DNA of 60,360 nucleotides, from positions 1 through 60,360 of the forward strand of contig NZ_JAAFZU010000005.1 in NCBI RefSeq assembly GCF_018263905.1, in the 5' to 3' direction. A model generated the notes under the pieces. The model saw only the letters and a list, made by a program, of their open reading frames with translations. It was not told the DNA's origin and searched no databases. Within the stretch, counting starts at the first letter, position 1. The number at the start of each line of letters is the position of its first letter. The DNA is from Loktanella sp. SALINAS62. Its GTDB lineage: Bacteria; Pseudomonadota; Alphaproteobacteria; Rhodobacterales; Rhodobacteraceae. Below are positions 34,586 to 43,529 of the stretch, one piece after another. Both the position numbers and the translations under genes were made by a program.

Positions 34586-35170
34586 CTACTCGGGCTCGGG
34601 GCGGTCCTCGAACAGATCGATCGTTCCCGTCCAAAGCAGGCGCACTGTCTTGTCCGACATGTTCGACCAACCATGCGGGCGGGCGGCGTCATAATGGGCG
34701 CTGTCGCCCTCGGCCAAGACCATCTTGTTACCGTCGATCGTCAATTCCAGCGCACCGGTAAGGATGAACACAACCTCTTCGCCGCTGTGCGTAACGATCT
34801 CGGACGTGTAGCCGGGTTCGAGAACCATGATGAACGACGTGAGTTCATGCCCCGCGAAACTTGCACCGAGGCGTTCGTAGCGGACTTGCGTCGTCCCCAT
34901 CAGGAATTGCTGACGGTCCTTGGCATGGCTGACGCATTCATTCGGCGTTGGACGGGAAATGAAAAACTCTATTCCGACGCCCAGTGCCTTTGCGATGCTG
35001 GCCAGCGTTGTCAGCGTCGGGATGGACTTGTCCCGTTCGATCAGGCTCACGTAGCCGATCGACACACCGGCGTCATCCGCGACCTCTTGCAATGTCAGCT
35101 TCAGCTTCTTGCGACGGGCGCGGATGGTTTCGCCCATCCGCAGGCCGGTTATCTCGGTGACTTCATTCAA
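34586..35170 (-). CDS. XRE-family regulator with C-terminal cupin domain
   Basis: A 194-residue regulator. Residues about 12-70 form the helix-turn-helix (MGETIRARRKKLKLTLQEVA, GVSIGYVSLIERDKSIP). Residues 100-190 form a cupin (FIMVLEPGYTSEIVTHSGEE, FILTGALELTIDGNKMVLAE, DAARPHGWSN), which in this family binds the effector. Such proteins (PuuR/SutR type) often control amine or amino acid catabolism. Its ATG overlaps the stop of the importer ATPase gene, so it is the last gene of the opine-type transporter operon and may sense the imported compound. Confidence 0.9.
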   Translation of the reverse strand: MNEVTEITGLRMGETIRARRKKLKLTLQEVADDAGVSIGYVSLIERDKSIPTLTTLASIAKALGVGIEFFISRPTPNECVSHAKDRQQFLMGTTQVRYERLGASFAGHELTSFIMVLEPGYTSEIVTHSGEEVVFILTGALELTIDGNKMVLAEGDSAHYDAARPHGWSNMSDKTVRLLWTGTIDLFEDRPEPE

Positions 35171-35961
35171 ACGTCTTTCTCCGTCTCAGGGGCCATGGGC
35201 AGGCTCTTTTGTCGAGCACGGTCTCCGGCCCCTAGGCTCGATGCGTATAGCTCTTGTGCGTAGGGTTTGGCAAATGTGCCCTCCCTCAACACTTCGATGC
35301 CCGCCTGCTCGACCATCCCGCCCTGACGCAGAACACCCAGCCGGTCGCACAGAAAACTGACGACAGGCAACGAATGCGTCACAAGCAGATAGGTCAACCC
35401 GCGTTCCTGTCGCAGGCGGACCAGCAGGTTCAGGATTTCGGCCTGCACGCTCACATCGAGGGCGGAGGTCGGTTCGTCCAGCAACAGCAGGTGCGGCTCA
35501 AGCATGAGGGCGCGCGCAATGGCGACCCGTTGCCGTTGCCCGCCCGACAACTGATGCGGGAACCGGTAGCGGAACCGGCGGTCCAGCCCGACGGCCTCGA
35601 GCATGTCCGCCACCTTTGCCGACCCACCGCCGATGCCATGTATTTTCAACGGCTCCAGCAAGGTGGCGTCGACAGTGCGGCGCGGATGAAGCGAGGCGTA
35701 GGGGTCCTGAAACACCATCTGGCAATGGCGCGCGAAGTCGAGGTTGCCATAGGCCACTTGCGTTTCGCCGTCGATCAGCGTTTTGCCGCGCCAGTCCGGG
35801 GCCATTCCGACGATCGCACGCAGGATCGTCGACTTGCCGGAACCGCTTTCCCCCACCAAAGCGTAACTTTTGCCTTTGGCCACGGAAAACGACACGCCCT
35901 TGACGACGTCGACCCGTCCATAGCGGACAAACAGGTTTTCTACGTGCAGCGCCGGGTTCAT
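35167..35961 (-). CDS. Peptide/opine/nickel ABC transporter ATP-binding protein (DppF/NikE type)
   Basis: A 264-residue ATPase with GESGSGKST, LSGGQRQRVAIARALML and LLLLDEPTSALD. It lacks the C-terminal oligopeptide-permease domain with paired cysteines seen in the second system, which fits the shorter NikE/opine type. The ATG at 35961 overlaps the stop of the other ATPase gene (ATGA); the long in-frame region upstream belongs to that gene. Works with the ATPase at 35958 as a heterodimer. Confidence 0.88.
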   Translation of the reverse strand: MNPALHVENLFVRYGRVDVVKGVSFSVAKGKSYALVGESGSGKSTILRAIVGMAPDWRGKTLIDGETQVAYGNLDFARHCQMVFQDPYASLHPRRTVDATLLEPLKIHGIGGGSAKVADMLEAVGLDRRFRYRFPHQLSGGQRQRVAIARALMLEPHLLLLDEPTSALDVSVQAEILNLLVRLRQERGLTYLLVTHSLPVVSFLCDRLGVLRQGGMVEQAGIEVLREGTFAKPYAQELYASSLGAGDRARQKSLPMAPETEKDV

Positions 35962-36794
35962 GTTTCGTATACCTCGGAGCGGTCCATCACCGGAAGCACG
36001 GTGCGCGTCTCGTTCATGCGAGGCACAGCCGCCAAGAGCCCCTTCGTGTAGGGATGGCGCGCCGCATGCAACTGGTCTGCCGCCAATTCTTCCACGACCT
36101 CGCCCTGACGCATCACCAGAACGCGGTCGCAATACCGTGCGACCAGTTCAAGGTCGTGACTGATCAGAATCAAACCCATTCCGTTTTTCAGAATCATCTG
36201 CTCGATCAGGTCGAGCACCTGCGCCTGCACGCTCACATCAAGGGCAGAGGTCGGTTCGTCCGCGATCAGGATGTCGGGCTGCGGGATCAGCATCATCGCG
36301 ATCATCACGCGCTGTCCCATCCCGCCGGACACCTGATGCGGATACAGTTTCATCACGTGTTGAGGATCATCGATGCGGACCTGTTCAAGCATGTCACAGA
36401 CACGGGCGTGTATTTCGCGGCGCGGAAGCTTTTCGTGCAGGCGCAGGGCTTCGGCGATCTGGACACCGATCGTCATCACCGGATTGAGCGAATACTTCGG
36501 GTCCTGCATCACCAACGAAATCCGTGCACCGCGCACGGCGCGCATTTGGCGTTCATTGAGCGACGGAAGGTCCATGCCATCGAATACCAGCCTGTCTATC
36601 GTGACCCGCGCGGGCGGCTTCAGCAGCCGCAACAAGGCGCGCCCGGTAAGGGATTTACCCGAACCGCTCTCTCCGACGATGCCCAGACGTTCGCGGCCCA
36701 GATCGAAGGACACGCCTTTGACGACGTCCACCGGACCACGCGGGCCGGAAAAGGAGACGCGCAGGTTGCGCAGTTGTAGCAAGGGCGCGCTCAT
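35958..36794 (-). CDS. Peptide/opine/nickel ABC transporter ATP-binding protein (DppD/NikD type)
   Basis: A 278-residue ATPase with GESGSGKSL, VSGGMGQRVMIAMMLIPQP, ILIADEPTSALDVSVQ and LISHDLELVARYCDRVLVM. Shorter than OppD and without the cysteine-containing tail. Overlaps the second permease gene by 4 bases. The signature reads VSGGMGQR, as is normal in the DppD branch. Confidence 0.88.
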   Translation of the reverse strand: MSAPLLQLRNLRVSFSGPRGPVDVVKGVSFDLGRERLGIVGESGSGKSLTGRALLRLLKPPARVTIDRLVFDGMDLPSLNERQMRAVRGARISLVMQDPKYSLNPVMTIGVQIAEALRLHEKLPRREIHARVCDMLEQVRIDDPQHVMKLYPHQVSGGMGQRVMIAMMLIPQPDILIADEPTSALDVSVQAQVLDLIEQMILKNGMGLILISHDLELVARYCDRVLVMRQGEVVEELAADQLHAARHPYTKGLLAAVPRMNETRTVLPVMDRSEVYET

Positions 36795-37696
36795 CGCCCG
36801 TCCCTCTGGCGCGGATCAAGCACGTCGCGCAGCCCGTCGCCCAGAAAACAAAAGCCGAGACTGATGATGATGATAGCAAGTCCGGGCATCGTCGCGACCC
36901 ACCATTGATCAAGGATGAACGACCGCCCGCGCGAGATCATCGCCCCCCATTCCGGCAAGGGCGGCTGCGCGCCGAGGCCCAGAAAGCCCAGCCCAGCGGC
37001 CGTCAGGATAATGCCGGCCATATCAAGGGTCACGCGGATGATCGTGGACGACATGCACAGCGGCAACACGTGCAGCCCGATGATGCGCATGTTCGAGGCG
37101 CCTTGCAGTTGAACCGCCGCGATGAATTCCGAATTGCGAAACGTCAGCGTTTCGGCCCGCGCGATCCGGGCATAGGCGGGCCATGCCGTCACCGCAATCG
37201 CGATGATCGCGTTCTGCAATCCCGCCCCCAGTGCCGCCACGAACGCCAGCGCCATGATCAACTTGGGCAGCGAGAGGAACACGTCCGTGACAGCCATCAG
37301 GACGCGGTCTGTCCAGCCTCCGAAATAGCCCGCGATCGCACCGATCAGCAGGCCCAGCGGCGCAGAGATCACGGCTACCATGACTACGATCAACAGCGTG
37401 ATGCGCGACCCGTGAATGATCCGGCTCAGGATATCGCGGCCCAATTCGTCCGTGCCCAGCCAGTTCTCGGCACTGGGTGGCATGAGCCGCATCGAAAGGT
37501 TCTGGCCAGTCGGCGAATACGGCGCAAGCCACGGCGCGAACATCGCGACCAGCACCAGCAAACCGACAATCACCGCCCCCAGCATCGCCAGTGGATTGCG
37601 CGCAAAACTGCGCGAGATCGCGTAGATCTGGCCCGCCTGTGCCTGCCAACGAGAGTCAGGCGCATCGGCCGTCAACCAGAGCTTCATGGCCCCCAT
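36791..37696 (-). CDS. Peptide/opine/nickel ABC transporter permease (DppC type)
   Basis: A 301-residue permease of the OppC/DppC class: an N-terminal cytoplasmic tail, a first helix PLAMLGAVIVGLLVLVAMFA, the motif NWLGTDELGRDILSRIIHGS and the coupling loop AVQLQGASNMRIIGLHVLP. The ATG at 37696 has AGGAG 9 bases upstream; the frame extends into the preceding gene without homology. Confidence 0.88.
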   Translation of the reverse strand: MGAMKLWLTADAPDSRWQAQAGQIYAISRSFARNPLAMLGAVIVGLLVLVAMFAPWLAPYSPTGQNLSMRLMPPSAENWLGTDELGRDILSRIIHGSRITLLIVVMVAVISAPLGLLIGAIAGYFGGWTDRVLMAVTDVFLSLPKLIMALAFVAALGAGLQNAIIAIAVTAWPAYARIARAETLTFRNSEFIAAVQLQGASNMRIIGLHVLPLCMSSTIIRVTLDMAGIILTAAGLGFLGLGAQPPLPEWGAMISRGRSFILDQWWVATMPGLAIIIISLGFCFLGDGLRDVLDPRQRDGR

Positions 37697-37698
37697 CG

Positions 37699-38757
37699 TC
37701 AATGGCTCCTCGGATCGAAGATATGATAAAGCACGTCGGACGTGCGGTTGATCACGATGAACACGGCGCCGATCAGGATCGTCGCCCCAAGGACCGCGTT
37801 CATGTCCGCCGTCAAAAGCGCCGTCGTCAGGTAATTTCCGATGCCGGGCCAAGAGAACACGATCTCGACCATGACCGACCCTTCCAGAAGAACCGCGTAG
37901 GACAGCCCGATCACGGTGATCAATTGGACCCGGATCGGATAAAACGCATGTTTCCAGATCACGGCCCGCTCACTCGCGCCTTTGACCCGCGCGGTGGTGA
38001 CAAATTCCTGCTGGAGCTGTTCAAGCATGAACGACCGTGTCATGCGCGCGATATAGGCCAGACTGAAAAAGCCGAGGATGGCGGACGGCAACACCAGATG
38101 CGACAGCGCGTTTCGCAGAATCACCCAGTCGCCTGCAAGGATCGCATCCACCGTGAGGATGCCTGTCACCGTGGGCACCAGCCCGTCGTAGAAAATATCA
38201 AGCCGTCCCGGCCCTGCGGACCAGCCAAGCCCCGCGTAGAACACGGCCAAAGCGACCAGCCCCATCCAGAATGCAGGCACCGCATAGCCCAGCAAACCGA
38301 GCACCCGGATGATCTGGTCAAGCCAGCTTCCGGCATGGGCCGCCGCAACCACACCCATCGGCACGCCAAGCACCACACCGATCAGGATGCCGAACGTTGC
38401 CATTTCGAAGGTCGCGGGAAAGTAGCGGATCAGATCCTCCATCACCGGACGGCCCGTGGACAGCGACATGCCGAAATCTCCCGTGACGACATCGCGCACA
38501 TAGATGGCGAATTGCTGGATCAACGGGCGGTCCAACCCCATTTCGAGGAATGTCGCATCGTAAACCTCTTGCGAGGCACGGTCGCCGACGACCGCAACGA
38601 CGGGGTCGATCGGAACGACGCGCCCGATAAAAAAGGTGATCGCAAGCAGGCCAAGAAATGTCATCGCCGTCACGACCCCGAACCGCGCCACGATGCCCGC
38701 ACCGCCCAGCAGACGATGGGTGCGGCGCAGATCGCCATCAGGTGTGAGGGCACTCAT
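37699..38757 (-). CDS. Peptide/opine/nickel ABC transporter permease (DppB type)
   Basis: A 352-residue permease of the OppB class with an N-terminal helix GVVTAMTFLGLLAITFFIGR, LGLDRP-like MGLDRPLIQQF, coupling loop TTARVKGASERAVIWKHAFY and C-terminal LYHIFDPRSH. The ATG at 38757 is chosen since GGAGG stands 9 bases before it. First gene of the minus-strand unit; its binding protein is encoded divergently at 38931, with operator G between. Confidence 0.88.
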   Translation of the reverse strand: MSALTPDGDLRRTHRLLGGAGIVARFGVVTAMTFLGLLAITFFIGRVVPIDPVVAVVGDRASQEVYDATFLEMGLDRPLIQQFAIYVRDVVTGDFGMSLSTGRPVMEDLIRYFPATFEMATFGILIGVVLGVPMGVVAAAHAGSWLDQIIRVLGLLGYAVPAFWMGLVALAVFYAGLGWSAGPGRLDIFYDGLVPTVTGILTVDAILAGDWVILRNALSHLVLPSAILGFFSLAYIARMTRSFMLEQLQQEFVTTARVKGASERAVIWKHAFYPIRVQLITVIGLSYAVLLEGSVMVEIVFSWPGIGNYLTTALLTADMNAVLGATILIGAVFIVINRTSDVLYHIFDPRSH

Positions 38758-38783
38758 GCTTGCCAACCTCCAGACACAGGAAT

Positions 38784-38817
38784 GTTCGCATTACGAACAA
38801 AAGTTCTTTGAATGTAA
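38784..38817. promoter_or_regulatory. Operator G: tandem 15-bp palindromes
   Basis: GTTCGCATTACGAAC (38784-38798) is a perfect GTTCG/CGAAC palindrome. The spacer AAAA follows, then a weak GTTCTTTGAATGTAA (38803-38817). It lies between the divergent transporter operon and its binding-protein gene and close to the former's ribosome-binding site. Confidence 0.7.
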
Positions 38818-38930
38818 AGTCATCTTTGCTAGCATTAAAGAAGTTTTACTGCCGCCGTTTGTCAAGGCATCAGAATCGGCCCTGACTGTTCAGGTTCCGT
38901 CGACGTTCGATCCAACATGGAGTTTCAATC

Positions 38931-40520
38931 ATGAAGACATTCACCCGCACCATCGCAGCAGCGTTACTGACCGTGCCGCTGCTTTCGACCAGCGCTCTTG
39001 CGGAAACGCCGCCCGGCGTGCTCGTCGTGGCGCAAAATATCGACGATATTGTCGCCATCGACCCCGCGCAGGCCTATGAATTCACATCCAGCGAAATCAT
39101 GGCCAACGTCTATGACCGACTTGTCCAGTACGAGGCCGAAGACACCACCCTTCTGGTCGGCGGTTTGGCCGAAAGCTGGGAGGCTGACGCCGAAAGCAAG
39201 ACCATCACCTTTACGCTGCGCGACGGTGTGTCGTTTCACTCGGGTAATCCCGTGCGCGCGGAAGACGTGGTGTTTTCGTTCGCCCGCGTTGTAAAGCTTG
39301 AAAAGAACCCGGCGTTCATTCTGACCCAGCTGGGCTGGACCCCCGAGAACGTCGAAGAGATGGTCACAGGCGAAGGCAACACCGTGACGGTTCAATACAC
39401 CGGCGACTATTCACAGAACTTTGTGCTCAACGTTCTGGCGGCGCGGCCTGCGTCAATCGTGGACCGTGAATTGGTCATGGAAAACGAGGTCGACGGCGAC
39501 CTTGGCAACGCCTGGCTGAACCAGAACACCGCCGGATCGGGGGCCTTCGTTCTCGATGCGTACCGCCCGTCGGAACTGCTGCGTTTTGCCGCAAACCCAG
39601 ACTATTACCGTGGCGCGCCCGCGATGGATCAGGTCATCGTGCGCCACGTGGCAGAGGCGGCAACCCAGCAATTGCTGTTGCAGCAAGGTGACGTCGACAT
39701 CGCCCGCAACATGACGCCGGAACAGATCGCCAGCTTGCCCGACGACGGCTTCGAGGTCGGGACGTATAAACAGGCGACCGTGCATTTCATCGCGTACAAC
39801 CTGAAAGTGGACGCGTTGAACAACCCTGCCCTTTGGGAAGCATCCCGTTACCTGATCGACTATGACGGTCTGGCCGACACGCTGCTTTTGGGCCAGATGG
39901 AGAAACACCAGGCTTTCTGGCCGACCGGTTTCCCCGGCGCTTTGGAAGAGACCCCGTTCAGCTACGACCCTGAACGCGCCAAGCAGATCCTCGAAGATGC
40001 AGGCGTTGAGCTGCCGATCACGGTCGAACTGGATGTGTTCAACTTCGCCCCTTTCACCGATGTAGCGCAATCCATCCAGGCAAGCTTTGCCGATGCCGGT
40101 ATCAACTTCGAAATCACGCCGGGTACTACCGCAGGCATCATCACCAAGTATCGTGCCCGCGAGCATGAAGCGATCATGCTGTACTGGGGGCCGGACTTCA
40201 ACGATCCACACTCCAACGCAAAGGCCTTTGCCTATAACGCCGACAACTCGGACGATGCCTATATCTCGACGACGACATGGCGCAACGCGTGGGCCGTGCC
40301 GGAAGAGTTCAACGAGCGAACAATGGCCGCGCTGGTCGAGTCCGATCCGGAGGTGCGCAACCAGATGTATCTGGACCTTCAGAGTGACGTGCAAAACGCC
40401 GCGCCCTTCTTCATCATGTTCCAGGGGACACTTCAGGTCGGCATGGCTGACAACGTGGAAGGCTACGTCCACGGCGCAAGCTCCGACCTCGTCTTCTACC
40501 GCCTGGTCGAGAAAAGCTGA
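38931..40520 (+). CDS. ABC transporter substrate-binding protein, family 5 (peptide/opine/nickel)
   Basis: A 529-residue periplasmic protein. MKTFTRTIAAALLTVPLLST is a Sec signal with cleavage likely after ALA (SALAETPP). ETSSEIMANVYDRLVQYEAE-like text, VSFHSGNPVRAEDVVFSFAR and FSYDPERAKQILEDAGVELP are SBP_bac_5 hallmarks. It feeds the permease genes transcribed in the opposite direction from the same intergenic region. GGAG-type site AACATGGAG lies just upstream of the ATG. A strong terminator follows the stop. Confidence 0.9.
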   Translation: MKTFTRTIAAALLTVPLLSTSALAETPPGVLVVAQNIDDIVAIDPAQAYEFTSSEIMANVYDRLVQYEAEDTTLLVGGLAESWEADAESKTITFTLRDGVSFHSGNPVRAEDVVFSFARVVKLEKNPAFILTQLGWTPENVEEMVTGEGNTVTVQYTGDYSQNFVLNVLAARPASIVDRELVMENEVDGDLGNAWLNQNTAGSGAFVLDAYRPSELLRFAANPDYYRGAPAMDQVIVRHVAEAATQQLLLQQGDVDIARNMTPEQIASLPDDGFEVGTYKQATVHFIAYNLKVDALNNPALWEASRYLIDYDGLADTLLLGQMEKHQAFWPTGFPGALEETPFSYDPERAKQILEDAGVELPITVELDVFNFAPFTDVAQSIQASFADAGINFEITPGTTAGIITKYRAREHEAIMLYWGPDFNDPHSNAKAFAYNADNSDDAYISTTTWRNAWAVPEEFNERTMAALVESDPEVRNQMYLDLQSDVQNAAPFFIMFQGTLQVGMADNVEGYVHGASSDLVFYRLVEKS

Positions 40521-40543
40521 TCTCGCCCGACCTTCAAAATGCG

Positions 40544-40577
40544 AACAGCCGCCGGATGTCCGGCGGCTGTTTCTTTT
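40544..40577 (+). terminator. Rho-independent terminator after the binding-protein gene
   Basis: AACAGCCGCCGGA and TCCGGCGGCTGTT form a 13-bp stem with a 2-base nominal loop, followed by TCTTTTT. This is a textbook terminator for the plus-strand binding-protein transcript. It also separates that transcript from the convergent GST gene. Confidence 0.85.
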
Positions 40578-40600
40578 TGTGAAGCTGATGCGCGAAAAAC

Positions 40601-41281
40601 TTACTCGTCGCTGAAAATCTGCGGATACATGAACCGGATCGCGGCGGCGTCCATCTCGGTCTTGAACGGGTGCTGACCCGGCAATGCAAGGGCACGCTGC
40701 GCAGCAGGCCGCTCGTTCAGCTCGTCCATAAGACCTTTGATGTTGGTGAAGCCTGCTGCGGAGTCGTTGTCCAGCATGAACGGAATACGCGGCGCCCACC
40801 CCCAAACCGCCATGTCGACGATGGTATAGTCATCGCCCAGCATATAGCGTCCCTTGCCCAGCTGGTCGTCTATGATCTGCCAATGACGGCGCGCCTCAAA
40901 GCGGTATCGCTTGACGGCATACGGGCTTTTGTCGACGGCGAAATGCTGGAAATGCACCGCTTGCCCGGAATACGGCCCGACGCCGGAGGCCACGAAAAAA
41001 AGCCACGACAACATCGGTCCGCGCAAAGCGGCATCTTGCGGCAGAAAAGTTCCTGTCTTCTCGGCCAGATAAAGCAGGATCGCATTACTATCAAACAGTG
41101 ACACCCCGTCGTCGATCAGCGCCGGCAGCTTGGCGTTCGGATTGATCGACAGGAATTCAGGCGTGTGCTGCTGGCCCAGTTTGGTGTCCAACGGTTTGGC
41201 GCGATACACAAGGCCGCTTTCTTCAAGGAACAGCGCCACCTTCATCGGGTTCGGGGCGGCGTTGAAATAGAAATCAATCAT
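40601..41281 (-). CDS. Glutathione S-transferase family protein
   Basis: A 226-residue GST. The N-terminal thioredoxin-like domain has NPMKVALFLEESGLVYRAKP, INPNAKLPALID and the glutathione-contacting DSNAILLYLAEKTG. The C-terminal helical domain has MLGDDYTIVDMAVWGWA. It resembles YghU/YfcG-like GSTs. Monocistronic, between two terminators, with no operator copy seen in front. It may detoxify an electrophilic intermediate or act as a reductase; this is inference. Confidence 0.88.
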   Translation of the reverse strand: MIDFYFNAAPNPMKVALFLEESGLVYRAKPLDTKLGQQHTPEFLSINPNAKLPALIDDGVSLFDSNAILLYLAEKTGTFLPQDAALRGPMLSWLFFVASGVGPYSGQAVHFQHFAVDKSPYAVKRYRFEARRHWQIIDDQLGKGRYMLGDDYTIVDMAVWGWAPRIPFMLDNDSAAGFTNIKGLMDELNERPAAQRALALPGQHPFKTEMDAAAIRFMYPQIFSDE

Positions 41282-41316
41282 TGGATGTACTCTCGGGGAT
41301 GCGTGAAAAATGAAAA

Positions 41317-41355
41317 ACCGCGCCCGCCGTCCATGGTCGGACAGGCGCGCGCGGT
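41317..41355 (-). terminator. Probable terminator of the second peptide-type transporter operon
   Basis: On the minus strand ACCGCGC pairs with GCGCGGT around a long, partly self-complementary loop and runs into TTTTTC. It lies 30 bases after the stop of the M24 hydrolase gene and before the GST gene. Confidence 0.6.
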
Positions 41356-41386
41356 CTGGAGGTGTCAGTCCGGTCCCGACATCAGG

Positions 41387-42535
41387 TCATTCGATGATGA
41401 TCAGGTCCTGAAATCCGGATGTCAGCGCCTCGCCACCGTGGGGGCGGGCAACGATGCAATCCTCGACACGGGCGCTGACCGATCCGTCCTGGAAGATCGA
41501 CGGCTCGATCGTAAAGATCATCCCTTCTTCGACCATTGTCTTGTCGTCCTTGGTCAGGAATGGCGGTTCGTGAACGTCCCACCCGATCCCGTGACCCAAA
41601 CGGTGGCGGAACTTGTCGCCGTAGCCAGCGTCATCAATGACGTCGCGTGCGGCTTTGTCGACCGCTTCACATGTGACCGAACCGGACTTAAGCGCCTCGA
41701 TGCCGGCACGTTGGCTGTCCATGATCAGCTTATGAACCAGCACCTGTTCCTCGCTCGGCTGCCCGAAGCAGACCGTGCGCCCAAAGTCGTAGCACATCCC
41801 GTCCAGGATCGCGCCGAAATCGAACAACACAGATACCGGCGGCGTCAGCACCCGGGGCCAGCTCGCTAGTTTATCCCCGAACTTTAGCGGGTGGTTCGGC
41901 CCGGTGTTATAAAGCGACGTGGTGAAAGACGGCCCCAGAGAGCCGTGCTTTTTCATCTGGTAGTCGATCTCGGAAACGGCATCGAGTTCGGTCATCCCGA
42001 TCTTCATCTGCGCCACTGTCGCGGCAAACGCTTTTTCGGTAATCACTCCGGCCGCCCGCAGCTTTTCGATCTCGTCCGCATCCTTGATCACCCGCATAGG
42101 GCGCAACAGATCGGTGCCAGAGGCAAAGCGCACGCCAGAGATCAGGTTTTGCAACTCAATCAGAGATTCAGCCTCGGCATCGTCGCTGACCGCAACGGTG
42201 GCGCCATCTTTGACGTTCAGGTCGGCGATGATCTTGCGCACCATGTCGCGCGGGTCATCCCAGTCGCCCAAGACCCGCACGTCCATGCCATCGGTGCCTC
42301 CGATCTGTCCGAACTCCGCCGTCATACGCGGCAGCGTCAGGATCGGGTCGCGGCCGGGCGCGATCCACATGCCCTCCAGCCACATTCCGGGATGCAAGTT
42401 GCGTCCATAGGTCGGAATTTCGCGGTGAATGCCGGTCACATAATCCAGATCGGTTCCCATCGGGAAAAAGATCAGATCGGCCTTGCCGTCGATCAGTCCG
42501 AGAAACTTTTTCATTCTTTGTGCATAGCTAGCCAA
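41387..42535 (-). CDS. M24 peptidase-family hydrolase (Xaa-Pro aminopeptidase/creatinase fold)
   Basis: A 382-residue pita-bread-fold protein. All five metal ligands can be placed: D239 and D250 (VLFDFGAILDGMCYDFGRT), H315 (RLGHGIGWDVHE), E344 (FTIEPSIF) and E358 (SARVEDC). The fold covers prolidases, but also creatinase and ectoine hydrolase, so hydrolysis of an imported small amide is as likely as of a Pro-peptide. The start is taken as TTG at 42535, since AAGGAG lies 7 bases upstream inside the end of the ATPase gene; ATG at 42514 is the alternative. Last gene of the importer operon, which implies action on the imported compound. Confidence 0.87.
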   Translation of the reverse strand: MASYAQRMKKFLGLIDGKADLIFFPMGTDLDYVTGIHREIPTYGRNLHPGMWLEGMWIAPGRDPILTLPRMTAEFGQIGGTDGMDVRVLGDWDDPRDMVRKIIADLNVKDGATVAVSDDAEAESLIELQNLISGVRFASGTDLLRPMRVIKDADEIEKLRAAGVITEKAFAATVAQMKIGMTELDAVSEIDYQMKKHGSLGPSFTTSLYNTGPNHPLKFGDKLASWPRVLTPPVSVLFDFGAILDGMCYDFGRTVCFGQPSEEQVLVHKLIMDSQRAGIEALKSGSVTCEAVDKAARDVIDDAGYGDKFRHRLGHGIGWDVHEPPFLTKDDKTMVEEGMIFTIEPSIFQDGSVSARVEDCIVARPHGGEALTSGFQDLIIIE

Positions 42536-43529
42536 TTGAAAACTCCTTTTTGGCATCTGTCTCGAAAAGGTGGCAGGCCGCCTGACGGCCAGCTGCGATG
42601 TCGCGCAACAAGGGGCGTTCGGTGGAGCACCGCGCGTGTGCCAGCGAGCAACGCGGGTGGAAATGGCAGCCTTTGGGGGGATTGATCGGTGACGGAATGT
42701 CACCCTTGATGGGCGCGTAAACGGTGCGGCGACGGTCCAACCTCGGCACGCCGTCGATCAGAGCACGGGTGTAGGGGTGTTGCGGGCTCGCGAAAATCTC
42801 CTCCGCAGGTCCGCTTTCGACGATCCGGCCAAGGTACATCACCACGATCCTGTCAGAGATATGTTCGACCACTCCAAGGTCGTGACTGATGAACACATAG
42901 GTCAGGCCGAATTCATCCCGCAGGTCCATGAACAGGTTCACGATCTGCGCTTGGATCGAGACATCGAGCGCGGACACCGCCTCGTCACACACGAGGATTT
43001 CGGGCCGGACGGCCAAGGCCCGCGCGATCCCGATACGTTGGCGCTGACCGCCGGAAAACTGGTGGGCGAACCGGTCACGGTAGCTCTTGTCGACGCCGCA
43101 TCTCTCCATCATATCGGCGACATGGGCGTCAAGATCCGGGCGCGGCACGATGCCATGGACGCGCGGCGCTTCACCGATCAGCTCCGACACGCGTTTGCGC
43201 GGGTTGAGGGATGAAAACGGATCTTGGAAAATCATCTGCATCGGCAGTGCACCGCTGGTGGCCCCGCTGGCTTTCGCGACAACTTCGCCTTCGGACGGCT
43301 CGAGCAGGCCAGCGACCATGCGCCCCAGCGTGGACTTGCCGCATCCGGATTCGCCTACAACGCCAAGGACCTCGCCCTTGTGTAAATCGAACGACACATC
43401 CTCGACCGCGTGCACCACCGCACGCGGTGCGGCCAAGCCCAGCCGGTTGAGCCCACGGGCAATCAGATCGCCGCGTCCGCCGAAGCGTTTGGTCACATTG
43501 CGGACAGACAGGATCACCTCATCGCCCAT
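42528..43529 (-). CDS. Oligopeptide-type ABC transporter ATP-binding protein (OppF/DppF)
   Basis: A 333-residue ATPase with GESGCGKST, FSGGQRQRIGIARALAV, ILVCDEAVSALDVSIQ and the C-terminal oligopeptide-permease domain with paired cysteines (GCHFHPRCSLAHARC). The Walker B region reads DEAVSALD rather than the usual DEPTSALD, a tolerated change. The ATG at 43529 with GGAG upstream overlaps the OppD-type gene by 16 bases. Confidence 0.9.
   Translation of the reverse strand: MGDEVILSVRNVTKRFGGRGDLIARGLNRLGLAAPRAVVHAVEDVSFDLHKGEVLGVVGESGCGKSTLGRMVAGLLEPSEGEVVAKASGATSGALPMQMIFQDPFSSLNPRKRVSELIGEAPRVHGIVPRPDLDAHVADMMERCGVDKSYRDRFAHQFSGGQRQRIGIARALAVRPEILVCDEAVSALDVSIQAQIVNLFMDLRDEFGLTYVFISHDLGVVEHISDRIVVMYLGRIVESGPAEEIFASPQHPYTRALIDGVPRLDRRRTVYAPIKGDIPSPINPPKGCHFHPRCSLAHARCSTERPLLRDIAAGRQAACHLFETDAKKEFSIG

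Noticed and set aside
40536-40548. A TGCGAAC string resembling an operator half site
   Set aside because: It lies within the terminator after the binding-protein gene, lacks the opposite arm and the 4-base-spaced second copy.
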